Shown in pieces: positions 54,971-63,994 of a DNA stretch of 64,000 bases. A program made the translations under genes and the position numbers. Source of the DNA: Granulosicoccus sp045106855 (GTDB taxonomy: Bacteria > Pseudomonadota > Gammaproteobacteria > Granulosicoccales > Granulosicoccaceae); assembly GCA_045106855.1 (NCBI GenBank), contig JBGCFI010000010.1, positions 46,762 through 110,761 on the forward strand, written 5' to 3'. Position 1 is the stretch's first letter. Each line of letters begins with the position of its first letter. Below the pieces are notes generated by a model. The model worked only from the letters and a program-made list of their open reading frames with translations. It was not told the DNA's origin and did not search any database.

Positions 54971-55573
54971 CTACTTGTCCTGAATAGCCTCGATTTCTAT
55001 TATTAGTGTAACGGCATCACCAACCAGTGCATTTGCAACGCCGTAATCCATACCGTAGTCGCTTCGGTTTAACTCTCCAGACGCTGAGACACCTAACGTA
55101 AATCGTTTGTGTGCGAAAGGATATTTCTCTGCCTTATTAAGCTTAACGCTTAACGTCAGCGGCAACGTATTCCCTAACAGTGTCAGTTCCCCTGCAATTT
55201 CTCCAGCTCCGTTTGCATCAATAGAGCCTGAGGATGCGCTGAATTTCATCTCCGGAAATTTCTTCACGTTCAAAAAATCCTTGTTTTTCACGTGTTTGTC
55301 ACGCGCCTCGTTGGCGGTGTTGACACTTTGGGTAGCAACGGAGATATTCACATTACTGACCGTGTTTGAATCCTGGTCGAATGAGAGCGATCCGGATACA
55401 TCGGTAAACTGGCCCAGTGTTTTGGCAAATCCTATGTGATCCACCAGGAAGGCGACAGTAGTATGCGATGGATCGAGAGAATAGGATTGAGCTGCAGCGA
55501 GTGTCTTTGTAGAGCCTGCGCAGAGTAAAATGCCCGCGCAAATACCTGCGGCAGCGATATAATTTCTGAACAT
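54971..55573 (-). CDS. YceI-family periplasmic lipid-binding protein
   Basis: A 200-residue protein with a lipocalin-like YceI barrel that binds isoprenoid or fatty-acid-like molecules. The signal peptide is MFRNYIAAAGICAGILLCAG through AAA, and the mature start is AQSYSLDPSHTTVAFLVDHIGF. KTLGQFTDVSGSL and the ending VTLIIEIEAI are typical. I chose the ATG at 55573, which has GGAAG 6 nt upstream; a start at 55714 is also open but lacks the signal peptide at its N-terminus. It converges with the sulfatase-like gene and lies beside pdxJ, 156 nt from its stop. Confidence 0.92.
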   Translation of the reverse strand: MFRNYIAAAGICAGILLCAGSTKTLAAAQSYSLDPSHTTVAFLVDHIGFAKTLGQFTDVSGSLSFDQDSNTVSNVNISVATQSVNTANEARDKHVKNKDFLNVKKFPEMKFSASSGSIDANGAGEIAGELTLLGNTLPLTLSVKLNKAEKYPFAHKRFTLGVSASGELNRSDYGMDYGVANALVGDAVTLIIEIEAIQDK

Positions 55574-55729
55574 AAGATCTTCCGAGGTTTGCCTAAGAGA
55601 TGAGTCAGTATAGCTTGTTGCCAACGGTGCGCGACAATCCGCTATAAGCTGAAGCGCTACACAGCGATATGAACGATCCTTGTGTTGCGGAAGTTCCCGG
55701 AACACATCGTACAAACATTCTCACAGGCG

Positions 55730-56473
55730 CTATGGCGCAGCACAAGCATCAAGAAACCGTTTTATTGTTGCTGGCATGCCGTACTCAATAGCATCAGCAG
55801 TTAGTCCGTGACCGATAGACACTTCAGCAAGGGCCGGGATTCGCTTCACCAGGGCGGGAAGATTTTCCACGGTAAGATCATGACCGGCATTGACATCAAG
55901 ATCCATGGCAATAGCAGCATCAGCAGTTTCGCCCAGAAGTGCGAGCACCCGTTGCCTGGCATCGGCATCTGCAAACGTTGCACCGTAAGGTCCGGTATAG
56001 AGCTCTATACGATCGCATCCTGTATCCCGAGCCCAGGAAACCTGGCTAACGTCAGCATCAGCGAACAGGGAAACTCGCATACCCGCTGATTTAAGTCGCC
56101 CAACAATCGGCGTTAACTTGTTGTGATACTTCTCAAAATCCCAGCCATGATCCGATGTAGCCTGGGTGGGATCATCAGGCACGAGAGTTACCTGTTCGGG
56201 GCGATTTTTTTCAACAAGCTGAAGAAAGTCCTCGGTGGGATACCCTTCCACGTTGAATTCGCAGTGTGGGAACTCGCTATCAATTAATGCACGCAGCTCT
56301 GCGACATCGGTAAATCGTGTATGTCGCTGATCGGGCCTGGGATGAACAGTGAGCCCGTGAGCCCCGTTTTCAAGTGCGATACGGCCAATGCCGGTAACAC
56401 TCGGCCAAGGCAAATCGCGTCGGTTACGTAATTGAGCGACAGCATTGAGATTGACGGAAAGTTGAGTAGACAT
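55730..56473 (-). CDS. pdxJ: Pyridoxine 5'-phosphate synthase PdxJ
   Basis: Joins 1-deoxy-D-xylulose 5-phosphate and 3-amino-2-oxopropyl phosphate to make pyridoxine 5'-phosphate. The 247-residue TIM-barrel protein has SVNLNAVAQLRNRRDLPWPS, HPRPDQRHTRFTDV, VTLVPDDP, RVSLFADADVSQ, and the C-terminal VSIGHGLTADAIEYG. Catalytic Glu is expected in NVEGYP and the His in HPRPDQRHTR. The set of PLP-dependent enzymes in the window depends on its product only in a general sense. The upstream gene on the minus strand encodes a DUF3179 protein (79-nt gap). Confidence 0.95.
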   Translation of the reverse strand: MSTQLSVNLNAVAQLRNRRDLPWPSVTGIGRIALENGAHGLTVHPRPDQRHTRFTDVAELRALIDSEFPHCEFNVEGYPTEDFLQLVEKNRPEQVTLVPDDPTQATSDHGWDFEKYHNKLTPIVGRLKSAGMRVSLFADADVSQVSWARDTGCDRIELYTGPYGATFADADARQRVLALLGETADAAIAMDLDVNAGHDLTVENLPALVKRIPALAEVSIGHGLTADAIEYGMPATIKRFLDACAAP

Positions 56474-56552
56474 AGACTTGACGACGTCAGATTGCTATTG
56501 AAAACCTGAGTATACGCAAGTCAAACACACCTAAGCAGTACAGTTTTCACTA

Positions 56553-58004
56553 TCACATTATCAATTGTGTATCTTGCCACGAAGCTACCCACCCAAACCA
56601 GAAAGCTCTATGCGCAGGTAAACGTTCCAGGCTCTGCTGCCCATTGGACATTCGTAATTGTCCTTCAGAAAGCGTCCACTGTTGACCTTCAGCGTCGAGC
56701 AACAGCGAATTGCCATCATATTCGGAAAATGTAACACCTTGCGTCTCGTACACCCGATTTGCACCACTGGTATCTGTGAGCACTACAAATTCCTGCCGAC
56801 CCAGACTATGCTGAAAAACCGTATTCTTCTCAAGAAAACTGGCACTTATCGCAAGTCTTTCGCTGGTTACGTCGGGAAATTGCAGTGCCAGGATTTCATC
56901 CTTGTTTTTCAACCTTTCATCACTGGAAGGTACTGCAAACATGAGTTCGTCCGTAGCAAAATAATCACGGTAGGCAACACCCTCGCCGTAGTCGCGCTGG
57001 TGCCCGGTGTTCAATGACAATACCGTGGTGTCGGGGTGTCGACGCTTCCATTCGCCCCAGGTAGTTGTGACAAGGTAGCTTCGCTTTAACTGGATATCTT
57101 CACCGACCAGCGGTCCGACAACAGGCTCACCCCAGGTGGTATTCCAAAGCGACTGTGTTGCCTTGTCATACATGACTTTATTTGAACGATATAGAAATCC
57201 ACTGGTACCCAGATCGTGATCACGATTTTCATAACGTGTTTCATAAAGTATCAGGGCACCACACAGCGTGCAGTAGACCCCCGCGTATCTTGTGCCACCT
57301 ATCTCATCAACAAACATCTCATGCCAGGCCAGTATTCTTTTCGGATAAGCCCTCACATCACCATCAATCGCTACACCAAATACAATATTGTCATCATCCA
57401 GATAGTCGGCATCATCCGCACTGATCATCTCCGGGTTTCGCAACGGCGGGATTCCATCCTGTGCTACCCCGCCCCAACGAATCTCATCCAGCCGAATACG
57501 CGTCTGGCGCTCCTCATTAAAATAGGCGGCGAACCTGGGATCCAGATAGGCATACAATTCGGACTTGAAAGAGGCGTATTGAGGATGCCTTTGTTCATCG
57601 CGTGCCCATAGCCACTGATACCAGGCATTCATATTCAAACCCAGGGTTTGACCGGTCATCTCTTCCATCACATTAAGAAGACCGTTTCGCACGGTATTAT
57701 TTTGTGAGAATTGAATCGTTTCAATCGTCATGATCACCATCCCGGGGTGCCAATTATCCCGGATGATGGCCAGATCATTTTCCACGCTGGAGGACTGATT
57801 CGTAATGAGCCCGATAAACACATCCGACATGGACAGTTGCGAATCCACCGTTTCCGGATTTTTTGCGGAATTATCCAGGGTCGACGCAGCTTCTGCGACG
57901 TGCATCTGCGCAATGAGAAACACCGCACTGATAAACGCAACTATTATGGAACTGACAGAACGACCAGTGAGCCTTGCATTGTCGGTGAAAAATCGCTGCA
58001 GCAT
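56553..58004 (-). CDS. DUF3179-domain protein
   Basis: A 483-residue protein of unknown function, probably exported: the N-terminus has a hydrophobic stretch (SVSSIIVAFISAVFLIAQMHVAEA). The DUF3179 domain (about residues 200-440) has GVAIDGDVRAYPKRILAWHE, YAGVYCTLCGALILYE with two Cys, TSGFLYRSNKVMYDKATQSLWN and VLSLNTGHQRDYGEGVAY. The CxxC-type pair suggests metal or redox binding. Some relatives contain heme or copper-site residues. It stands 79 nt upstream of pdxJ on the same strand. Confidence 0.85.
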   Translation of the reverse strand: MLQRFFTDNARLTGRSVSSIIVAFISAVFLIAQMHVAEAASTLDNSAKNPETVDSQLSMSDVFIGLITNQSSSVENDLAIIRDNWHPGMVIMTIETIQFSQNNTVRNGLLNVMEEMTGQTLGLNMNAWYQWLWARDEQRHPQYASFKSELYAYLDPRFAAYFNEERQTRIRLDEIRWGGVAQDGIPPLRNPEMISADDADYLDDDNIVFGVAIDGDVRAYPKRILAWHEMFVDEIGGTRYAGVYCTLCGALILYETRYENRDHDLGTSGFLYRSNKVMYDKATQSLWNTTWGEPVVGPLVGEDIQLKRSYLVTTTWGEWKRRHPDTTVLSLNTGHQRDYGEGVAYRDYFATDELMFAVPSSDERLKNKDEILALQFPDVTSERLAISASFLEKNTVFQHSLGRQEFVVLTDTSGANRVYETQGVTFSEYDGNSLLLDAEGQQWTLSEGQLRMSNGQQSLERLPAHRAFWFGWVASWQDTQLIM

Positions 58005-58195
58005 GATGTCACCAGTTTAATGATAGTTACGTTCAGAGGCGGTAACTTTGCTTAAGTTCCCGTTGAGCGCCGGCAATCCATGAAGTTTTTACCGCTAAAG
58101 TGGCGGGGAGAAGCCGGCTTCATAAAGGGTATGATGAAGCGCAACGTAGTAGCCTGCCTGTAAACGCACTTCCGCAACTAACTAATCCAGATATC

Positions 58196-58624
58196 ATGAG
58201 CATTGAGTACTGCATCAGAATAGCCTGCACTCGTGAACACATATTCGCTATTTACAAAGACATCAATAGCTGGCCTCAATGGGATCCGGATATCGAAAAT
58301 GTTGGTCTGGATGGTGAATTTACTGAAGGTACTCGTGGGTGGTTAAAGCCGGTAGGTGCACCCAAGACAGCTACACGCATGACCTCAGTCAACGAACCAG
58401 CGTCTTTTTCCGTGGAATCAAAAATACCATTTTGCACCATGACCTTCGAGCACGAACTCAAGGCGGTTGATAATGCAACTGAGGTCACCCACAGAGTCGT
58501 ATTTAGTGGCGCCCTGGCGCCGGTGTTCTCCCGGATCATTGGTAGCAAGATCCGTAAAGGGATCCGAGGCACCATGGAGGGCTTGAAGCAATACGCTGAA
58601 TCGTGCAATCCCCCTGATGCCTGA
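58196..58624 (+). CDS. SRPBCC-family protein
   Basis: A 142-residue START/Bet v1-like helix-grip protein that holds a hydrophobic ligand in a central cavity; often called polyketide cyclase-like. SIEYCIRIACTREHIFAIYKDI and INSWPQWDPDIENVGLDGEF are typical of the family start, and RTVMTFEHELKAVDNATEVTHRVVFSG-like beta strands follow. I chose the ATG at 58196 and not the upstream frame at 58100, because the family starts there. No enzyme function is implied. It is divergent from the DUF3179 gene. Confidence 0.8.
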   Translation: MSIEYCIRIACTREHIFAIYKDINSWPQWDPDIENVGLDGEFTEGTRGWLKPVGAPKTATRMTSVNEPASFSVESKIPFCTMTFEHELKAVDNATEVTHRVVFSGALAPVFSRIIGSKIRKGIRGTMEGLKQYAESCNPPDA

Positions 58625-58982
58625 ATAGATTGGGCAGAGTGTCGAATGCAAACACCTGCATATCAACCCGGGACACACGCGGACGGCAGCGATAAGCCGA
58701 CAGACAACTGATTTACGCTGCTCAATCGACTTGACGGCAATTATTACCACGTCAAGGCTCTGCCCGAACGGGCAGGATGTCAGTGCACAAACAAGCGCTT
58801 ACGGCGGCATAGGATGAAGCCTTCCATTGTCTGGGGTTGCGGGAAATCCGCGCGCATAACTGCCACGACAGCCTCACAGAATTTCGTCACATTTTTGACA
58901 AACCACCCCCTCAAGACCAATAAAATACAAAATATTTCAGATTTTCCTTGCATTTTTTTATAAACGGGATTTAAATCCCTTT
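58625..58982 (+). other. Structured leader region before the DUF6502 gene
   Basis: The 358-nt gap has no gene. It carries two neighbouring perfect hairpins. The first is CTTGACG (58730-58736) pairing with CGTCAAG (58750-58756). The second is CTGCCCG-AA-CGGGCAG (58760-58775), equally a CTGCCC stem with GAAC loop. They may end the SRPBCC transcript or belong to a regulatory leader. Confidence 0.4.
58895..58924 (+). promoter_or_regulatory. Candidate sigma-70 promoter of the DUF6502-lipoprotein operon
   Basis: TTGACA at 58895-58900 and AATAAA at 58919-58924 lie 18 nt apart, about 60 nt before the ATG at 58983, in an AT-rich stretch. The -35 box is perfect and the -10 box matches four of six positions. 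Confidence 0.45.
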
Positions 58983-59813
58983 ATGAAAGAAGAAGCGAAA
59001 TCAATAATTGCTCGTGCCGTGCTGGCGATTCTCAAGCCATTATTGCGCGTGCTGATAAAAAATGAAATTTCACACGCAGAATTCGCAGAGCTGGCGCGTC
59101 AGGCTTATGTCGATGTGGCCTATGAGCACTTCGCCATTCCTAATCGGAAAATGACATATGCGCGCGCAGCGGTACTAACCGGCTTGAGCCGAAAGGAGGT
59201 TGTGCGATTGCATGCACTGCGAGAAGCGGACAACGTGCTTATTCGTTCATCGCCTAATCGTGCTATGCGAGTTATCAATGGCTGGATGAGCGACGAGGAG
59301 TTTCTCGACAATCATGGCAGACCCGCAACCCTGCCTGTACAGGGACAAACGCGAAGTTTCGCCGCGCTATGCACCCGCTACAGCGGCGACATAACACTTG
59401 GCGCCGTACTGGATGAATTGACCCGCGTTGGCGTGGCGTCACGACTCGACGGTGATCGAGTTCGTCTTGATAGTCAAGGCTATATCCCCCGTGAAGATGA
59501 GCTTGAGAAAATCAATGTGCTCTCTACCTGCGCGGCGGACCTTTTGGGAAGCGCTGTTCACAACCTGGAACATGGCGCATCAGATCCACGCTTCCAGCGC
59601 CAGATAGTGTATCCGAGCGTAGCCTCCGACATCGCTGATCAATTTCGTGAACACAGCGAATCACAAGCCCTGCAATTGCTACAGGAGCTAAATCAGCTTC
59701 TGTCTTCCTCAAAAACCAATGATAAGGACTCTGTCGAACGTAAACGCGTTGGACTGGGCATCTACTACTTTGAAAGCAAAGCCAAACCACAGGAAGTTGA
59801 TAATGAAGAATAG
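58983..59813 (+). CDS. DUF6502-family protein
   Basis: A 276-residue cytoplasmic protein that I recall as DUF6502-like, function unknown. The N-terminal 100 residues are helical with AELARQAYVDVAYEHFAI and ARAAVLTGLSRKEVVRLHAL, resembling a helix-turn-helix or winged-helix domain, which suggests regulation. The C-terminal part has IPREDELEKINVLSTCAADLLGSAVHNLE. It overlaps the lipoprotein gene by 11 nt, so both are translated from the same message. The pairing hints that it controls or serves the lipoprotein. Confidence 0.8.
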   Translation: MKEEAKSIIARAVLAILKPLLRVLIKNEISHAEFAELARQAYVDVAYEHFAIPNRKMTYARAAVLTGLSRKEVVRLHALREADNVLIRSSPNRAMRVINGWMSDEEFLDNHGRPATLPVQGQTRSFAALCTRYSGDITLGAVLDELTRVGVASRLDGDRVRLDSQGYIPREDELEKINVLSTCAADLLGSAVHNLEHGASDPRFQRQIVYPSVASDIADQFREHSESQALQLLQELNQLLSSSKTNDKDSVERKRVGLGIYYFESKAKPQEVDNEE

Positions 59814-62800
59814 AGAAAGTGTCTGGAAACGCCAGCGCAATACCTGGCGAATCATGCTGTGGGTTCTTGCGCTCAGTGCAGTAACAGCCCTCAGTGCCTG
59901 TAGTAGTGATCCTGGTGGCGGCATCATTGGTACTGGAATAATCAATGGCACAGTACCGACAAAACGTGCATTCGCAAATTCAGATATACAAATCAAGGCA
60001 CAATCCGGTCAACGCACATCAACACAGATTGCAGCCACTGGTCGCTTCGAAGCAACCAACCTTACCGGTCAGGGCCCCTACCTGATGCGCGTGGACCTGG
60101 GCAATGCCAACTCCTATTACGGTATCGCTCACCTTGTTGATGGCGCAAGCGTCACGCAGAACATACATGCCTACTCCGATGTCGCTTTACGCAACTGGTT
60201 TGCAACCCAAGGGCTGGATATCGATGCCGTGTTTGAAAATGATGGCGCGATTGCATCGCTGCCGACACAAATGCAGATCAATGCCATCAATGCCAACATA
60301 CGCGCACTGGTGGCACTATCACTTGATGCCTATGGACTGAGCAATGTTGACTTGCAGACAGTCTCCTTCGAGTCTAATGACGAAGGTGTCGATCAATTTC
60401 TTGATCGCAATACAGTGCTGGTGAACAACGGCACCATTACGATCATTATTAGCGAGCCGGAAACAGGCACACTTGGAACAGTTAGTAGTGACCTGCCTAT
60501 CAATACAGACCTGACCAGCATCGATGTGATACCACCAGGCGCTCCCACAGGCTTGCGCGTACTCCCATCAGCCATGAATGAAATAGTTCTGGCATGGGAC
60601 TCGGCAACCGACAATATCGGTGTCACTGAGTATGAGATCTATCGTGATGGTGTTGTCGTGGCAACAACACCCTATCCCGCATACATCGATACCAACATCG
60701 CCAGTAATACGACATTCGGTTATGAAATTGTTGCCCTTGATGCTGCAGGTAACGCCTCGATGCGCTCACCTGCAGGATTTTCGCAAACTCTTGCAGCAGC
60801 TGATGAGACTCCACCACCGATACCCACTGCAGTTCAACTAACACCGACCACAGCCAGTATCCGCGTTCGATGGACACAAGCCGATGTAGGCGATGTAGCG
60901 AGCTTTCGAATTTTACGCAGTGAAGGCAATGCCATGATCGACTTTCTGGCTCGGGTTACCTCTACCGAGTTTATCGATGTAGATCTCAACAGCGGCGTTG
61001 AGTACTGTTATCAGGTTATAGCTCTTGACGCGAGCCAGAACCCGTCGGATGCTTCTGATATTGGCTGTACAAGTACAAGCGGTGAAGTTGTCGGCACGCC
61101 GTCAACGCCCACAACACCACCAATAGTAAGCCCGCCCGGTGATCCCTCAGGTAACGGTGCTTCCTATCTGCTGGCTGTGGACGTCTCATCAACAGCTTGC
61201 ACCGATGAAGTCGACTTTACCTCAGTCGACAGCGACATTACATTATCAGGCTCTTGTTTTCTGGTTAACAATTCAATCACTGTTCAATCGGGCAGCAACC
61301 TCACCATAGCACCTGGAACAGTACTTAAATTTGCAGCAGGCACAGGGGTTCGAGTGAGTCAGGGCGGATCGCTAACAGCGGCAGGCACAACCACCGATCC
61401 TATCGTACTAACAGGTCAGGACCGCACACCTGGCTACTGGGAAGGACTTCGGTTTGTGTTCTCCAACAGCAGCAGCAATCGCCTCGAGAACGTACTGATC
61501 GAGTACGGTGGACAAACCGGCTCGGACGATGCGGCCGTCTCGTTGATTGGAAGCGTGTCGCTAATTACCCGTATTGCAATGACCAACGTACTGTTGCGCC
61601 ACAGCGCCTCCGACGGGTTTCATATTGATCCAGGAGCAATTCTTACAGCATTCGATGGTGTTATCTCCACTGACAATGATCGCTCCGGTAGTGTCACGCC
61701 CGAACTAGCAGGAGACTTACGTGCCTCAGCCTCCTATACGGGTAACAACAATGACGAGGTACATGTTGAAAATGGTGATATCGACAACATCACCGTATGG
61801 CCAACACTCAACGTACCGTGGTCAGTGGGTAATCTGGACGTAGACGCCCCTCTATCCATAGGCGCTGGCAGTACGCTGAGGTTTCGCTCAGGTGGGGGAA
61901 TAAATATATCTTCAGATGGCTCACTAAAAGCTGTAGGTACAGCGGCACAACCCATCTTGTTTACCGCGGAAGAGGCAACACCGGGCTTCTGGGATGGTTT
62001 GCGCTATGTATTCAGCGGTAGTGCAAATAATCAACTGCAGCACGTCACCGTGGAATACGGAGGTGATGGATCCAACAACCACGCAAACATCCATACCGCA
62101 TCTGGTCCCACACTGATTGTAAGATTGTCCATGAACAATGTGACTTTGCGTAATGGTGTAGGCCCGGGTTTCCGATTCGACGAAGGCACCATTCTGACCA
62201 GCTTCAACAACATCACCGTGTCAGGCAATGATAGTTCAGGTGTTATACATCCCTCCCAGTTAATCGGATTCGGCAACGGTCTTGATTTCACTGGTAATAC
62301 CATTGACGAAATAGTGTTCCGCAGAATGACCGTTGAATCTGCTCAAACCTGGCCTGCCGTGAATGTGCCCTATCGAATCGATGACATAACTATTGAAGCA
62401 CCACTAACCCTGGAGCCGGGCATAACGATGATTGCCATGTCGGGTACTAAAATTCGGGTATCCAGTAATGGCTCACTTAACGCTGTGGGCACCCCGACAC
62501 AGCCCATAACCATGATGGGAGAAGAGCGAACCGCAGGAAACTGGGATGGCATTGAATTCGTGTTCTCCAACAGTCCTCAAAATGTACTTGACAACGTCAT
62601 ACTCTCTGATGCCGGCGCGGGGACGGTTACGCGAAGTGGAAACATCAGTTTGAATTGTTCTGGTGGTGGTGGTGGACTACCCTCACAGCTAACTATCAGA
62701 AATTCTGCTATTAACAACAGCGCCTCGTGGGGGATCTTTAGGGATGACACCGATTGCACTGTTAATCTGGGTGAGAACGTGACCTTCAACGGAAACACAC

Positions 62801-62823
62801 AAGGGGATATCAACACACCGTAA
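59803..62823 (+). CDS. Large lipoprotein with Fn3-like domains and beta-helix repeats
   Basis: A 1006-residue outer-membrane-type lipoprotein. MKNRESVWKRQRNTW is followed by a hydrophobic segment and the lipobox VTALSAC (Cys about residue 33) then SSDPGG. I chose the ATG at 59803 (AGGAAG 6 nt upstream) over the frame start at 59719. After a divergent N-terminal domain (about 35-230) come two fibronectin type III-like domains (about 240-330 and 340-430, both with Ala-Gly-Asn or Ser-Gln-Asn strand ends), a linker rich in Thr/Pro, then three repeat units of a right-handed beta-helix. No adhesin or enzyme motif is recognised. Confidence 0.85.
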   Translation: MKNRESVWKRQRNTWRIMLWVLALSAVTALSACSSDPGGGIIGTGIINGTVPTKRAFANSDIQIKAQSGQRTSTQIAATGRFEATNLTGQGPYLMRVDLGNANSYYGIAHLVDGASVTQNIHAYSDVALRNWFATQGLDIDAVFENDGAIASLPTQMQINAINANIRALVALSLDAYGLSNVDLQTVSFESNDEGVDQFLDRNTVLVNNGTITIIISEPETGTLGTVSSDLPINTDLTSIDVIPPGAPTGLRVLPSAMNEIVLAWDSATDNIGVTEYEIYRDGVVVATTPYPAYIDTNIASNTTFGYEIVALDAAGNASMRSPAGFSQTLAAADETPPPIPTAVQLTPTTASIRVRWTQADVGDVASFRILRSEGNAMIDFLARVTSTEFIDVDLNSGVEYCYQVIALDASQNPSDASDIGCTSTSGEVVGTPSTPTTPPIVSPPGDPSGNGASYLLAVDVSSTACTDEVDFTSVDSDITLSGSCFLVNNSITVQSGSNLTIAPGTVLKFAAGTGVRVSQGGSLTAAGTTTDPIVLTGQDRTPGYWEGLRFVFSNSSSNRLENVLIEYGGQTGSDDAAVSLIGSVSLITRIAMTNVLLRHSASDGFHIDPGAILTAFDGVISTDNDRSGSVTPELAGDLRASASYTGNNNDEVHVENGDIDNITVWPTLNVPWSVGNLDVDAPLSIGAGSTLRFRSGGGINISSDGSLKAVGTAAQPILFTAEEATPGFWDGLRYVFSGSANNQLQHVTVEYGGDGSNNHANIHTASGPTLIVRLSMNNVTLRNGVGPGFRFDEGTILTSFNNITVSGNDSSGVIHPSQLIGFGNGLDFTGNTIDEIVFRRMTVESAQTWPAVNVPYRIDDITIEAPLTLEPGITMIAMSGTKIRVSSNGSLNAVGTPTQPITMMGEERTAGNWDGIEFVFSNSPQNVLDNVILSDAGAGTVTRSGNISLNCSGGGGGLPSQLTIRNSAINNSASWGIFRDDTDCTVNLGENVTFNGNTQGDINTP
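61268..62620 (+). repeat. Three-fold internal repeat in the lipoprotein
   Basis: Three units start near 61268, 61850 and 62401. Each reads as a variant of pattern GSTLRF-G..I..SS-GSL-AVGT..QPI..T-E..TPG-WDGLRFVFS-S..N-L.-V-.EYGG. Spacing is about 550-580 nt. They are typical of parallel beta-helix surface proteins and probably arose by duplication. Confidence 0.75.
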
Positions 62824-62833
62824 CCATTGTAAT

Positions 62834-62870
62834 GAGTGCAGCTGGCACTATCCGGCTGCACTCTTTTAAT
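62834..62870 (+). terminator. Rho-independent terminator after the lipoprotein gene
   Basis: GAGTGCAGC (62834-62842) pairs perfectly with GCTGCACTC (62855-62863) across a 12-nt loop and is followed by TTTT and a second T-rich stretch. It starts 11 nt after the stop. Confidence 0.85.
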
Positions 62871-63119
62871 ACTTTTTTCCCACATTTATTGAAGGCTTAT
62901 ACGGAGTATGAGTAAATCGTAAAACAAGCTGGCAAACAACTCTTCTGTATGGAAAAAAGACCATCAGAGAGGATTCCATTTTTTACATTTTTTTCGTGCG
63001 AGAGAAACTGTATTGATGATGACGTCTCGATCCGCGTTAATCGCGCTTCTACATATAGTTATTAGATTTGCTTTTAAAGATAAGTTTCTACAATTCGGCC
63101 TTTTTAAATTATGGCGTTT

Positions 63120-63437
63120 CTATCTTAGCTCTATAGCCATCTTTACGAGACGCACCATCTCCGGGAGATGACTCTCTCGTGTAAATCGAACAACCAACCA
63201 AGTTCCGCCATTTTTTCGATCGGGGTGTCCTACTCGATTCGGGGCATGAGTTAAACCGTCGCGCTTGACTACATCAGGCGACAAACGTACATCTAACTCG
63301 TTGTTGCCATGAAAGTGAGCCACCTCTTTTCCTTTGTAATCAATCACCATAAAGTCTCGATCCGGCTTCCAAAGGTGGACATCGATTCCCGGTAACTTCT
63401 CAAGCTGTTTGATCAGCTTCTTTCGCAATTCCGCCAT
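63120..63437 (-). CDS. Luciferase-domain (DUF5519-type) protein
   Basis: A 105-residue protein of a small alpha/beta family annotated as luciferase-like; the role is unknown. ELRKKLIKQLEKLPGIDVHL, YKGKEVAHFHGNNELDVRLSPDVV, and the C-terminal HPDRKNGGTWLVVRFTRESH match the family. I chose the ATG at 63437 over an upstream frame from 63524, which would add a poly-Val leader coded by the hexanucleotide repeat and is not credible. Probably divergent from the VOC gene across a repeat-rich region. Confidence 0.75.
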   Translation of the reverse strand: MAELRKKLIKQLEKLPGIDVHLWKPDRDFMVIDYKGKEVAHFHGNNELDVRLSPDVVKRDGLTHAPNRVGHPDRKNGGTWLVVRFTRESHLPEMVRLVKMAIELR

Positions 63438-63496
63438 TTTATATCTCCACTCTTCTGTTATCTCGAAAGCTGAATATTCTGCGGCACTCGAGCAAT

Positions 63497-63520
63497 CGAC
63501 TACGACTACGACTACGACTA
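63497..63520. repeat. Hexanucleotide tandem repeat (CGACTA)4
   Basis: CGACTA occurs four times in a row. It lies between two divergent gene starts, 60 nt before the luciferase-domain ATG. Such repeats can change length by slippage. An 11-bp direct repeat (ACTCGAGCAAT at 63486-63496 and 63554-63564) flanks it. Confidence 0.8.
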
Positions 63521-63607
63521 CCAAACGACGTATATTCTCAGTATATTCTTGTTACTCGAGCAATTCATATAGACTATACGAAAAGAGAATACCTCGGAGG
63601 ATATTCC

Positions 63608-63994
63608 GTGTCAGACAACCACTGCTTCGGCCCATGCTCTCCTTTTTTTATTGTATCGGATATCGAAAATTCGTTAGCCTACTACGTTGACAGACTTGGC
63701 TTTACTTGCCGATTCAAATCACTCGATATCAGCGCATGCTTTTCAATAGTAGGTAGAGACTCAGCTCAAATCATGCTGAAATCGATATCAGATAACGTAG
63801 AACCCCTTCCAAATCCACAACGACATCGCTGGGATGCGTTTATTTATCTAGATAATCCAATTGAGTTCGAGGCCGAACTTCACAGAAGCAACTCGCTACA
63901 GAACCAGTCAACACATGTTACCGACGATGGGCTTGAAGGATTTGAACTAACAGATCCAGATGGATACGTGTGCTTCTTTGGGCACCCGATCTAG
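63608..63994 (+). CDS. VOC (glyoxalase/bleomycin-resistance-like) family protein
   Basis: A 128-residue protein with a vicinal-oxygen-chelate fold: FFIVSDIENSLAYYVDRLGFTC at the N-terminus, RWDAFIYLDNPIEFEAEL in the middle, and LTDPDGYVCFFGHP at the end. The last stretch has the usual acidic metal position (Asp-Pro-Asp-Gly). The substrate is unknown. The GTG start at 63608 has GGAGG 7 nt upstream. The gene ends at 63994, close to the window edge, and is complete. Confidence 0.88.
   Translation: MSDNHCFGPCSPFFIVSDIENSLAYYVDRLGFTCRFKSLDISACFSIVGRDSAQIMLKSISDNVEPLPNPQRHRWDAFIYLDNPIEFEAELHRSNSLQNQSTHVTDDGLEGFELTDPDGYVCFFGHPI

Noticed and set aside
63438..63524. Poly-Val N-terminal extension of the luciferase-domain protein
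   Set aside because: It comes from the reverse-strand reading of the hexanucleotide repeat; the family start fits the ATG at 63437.
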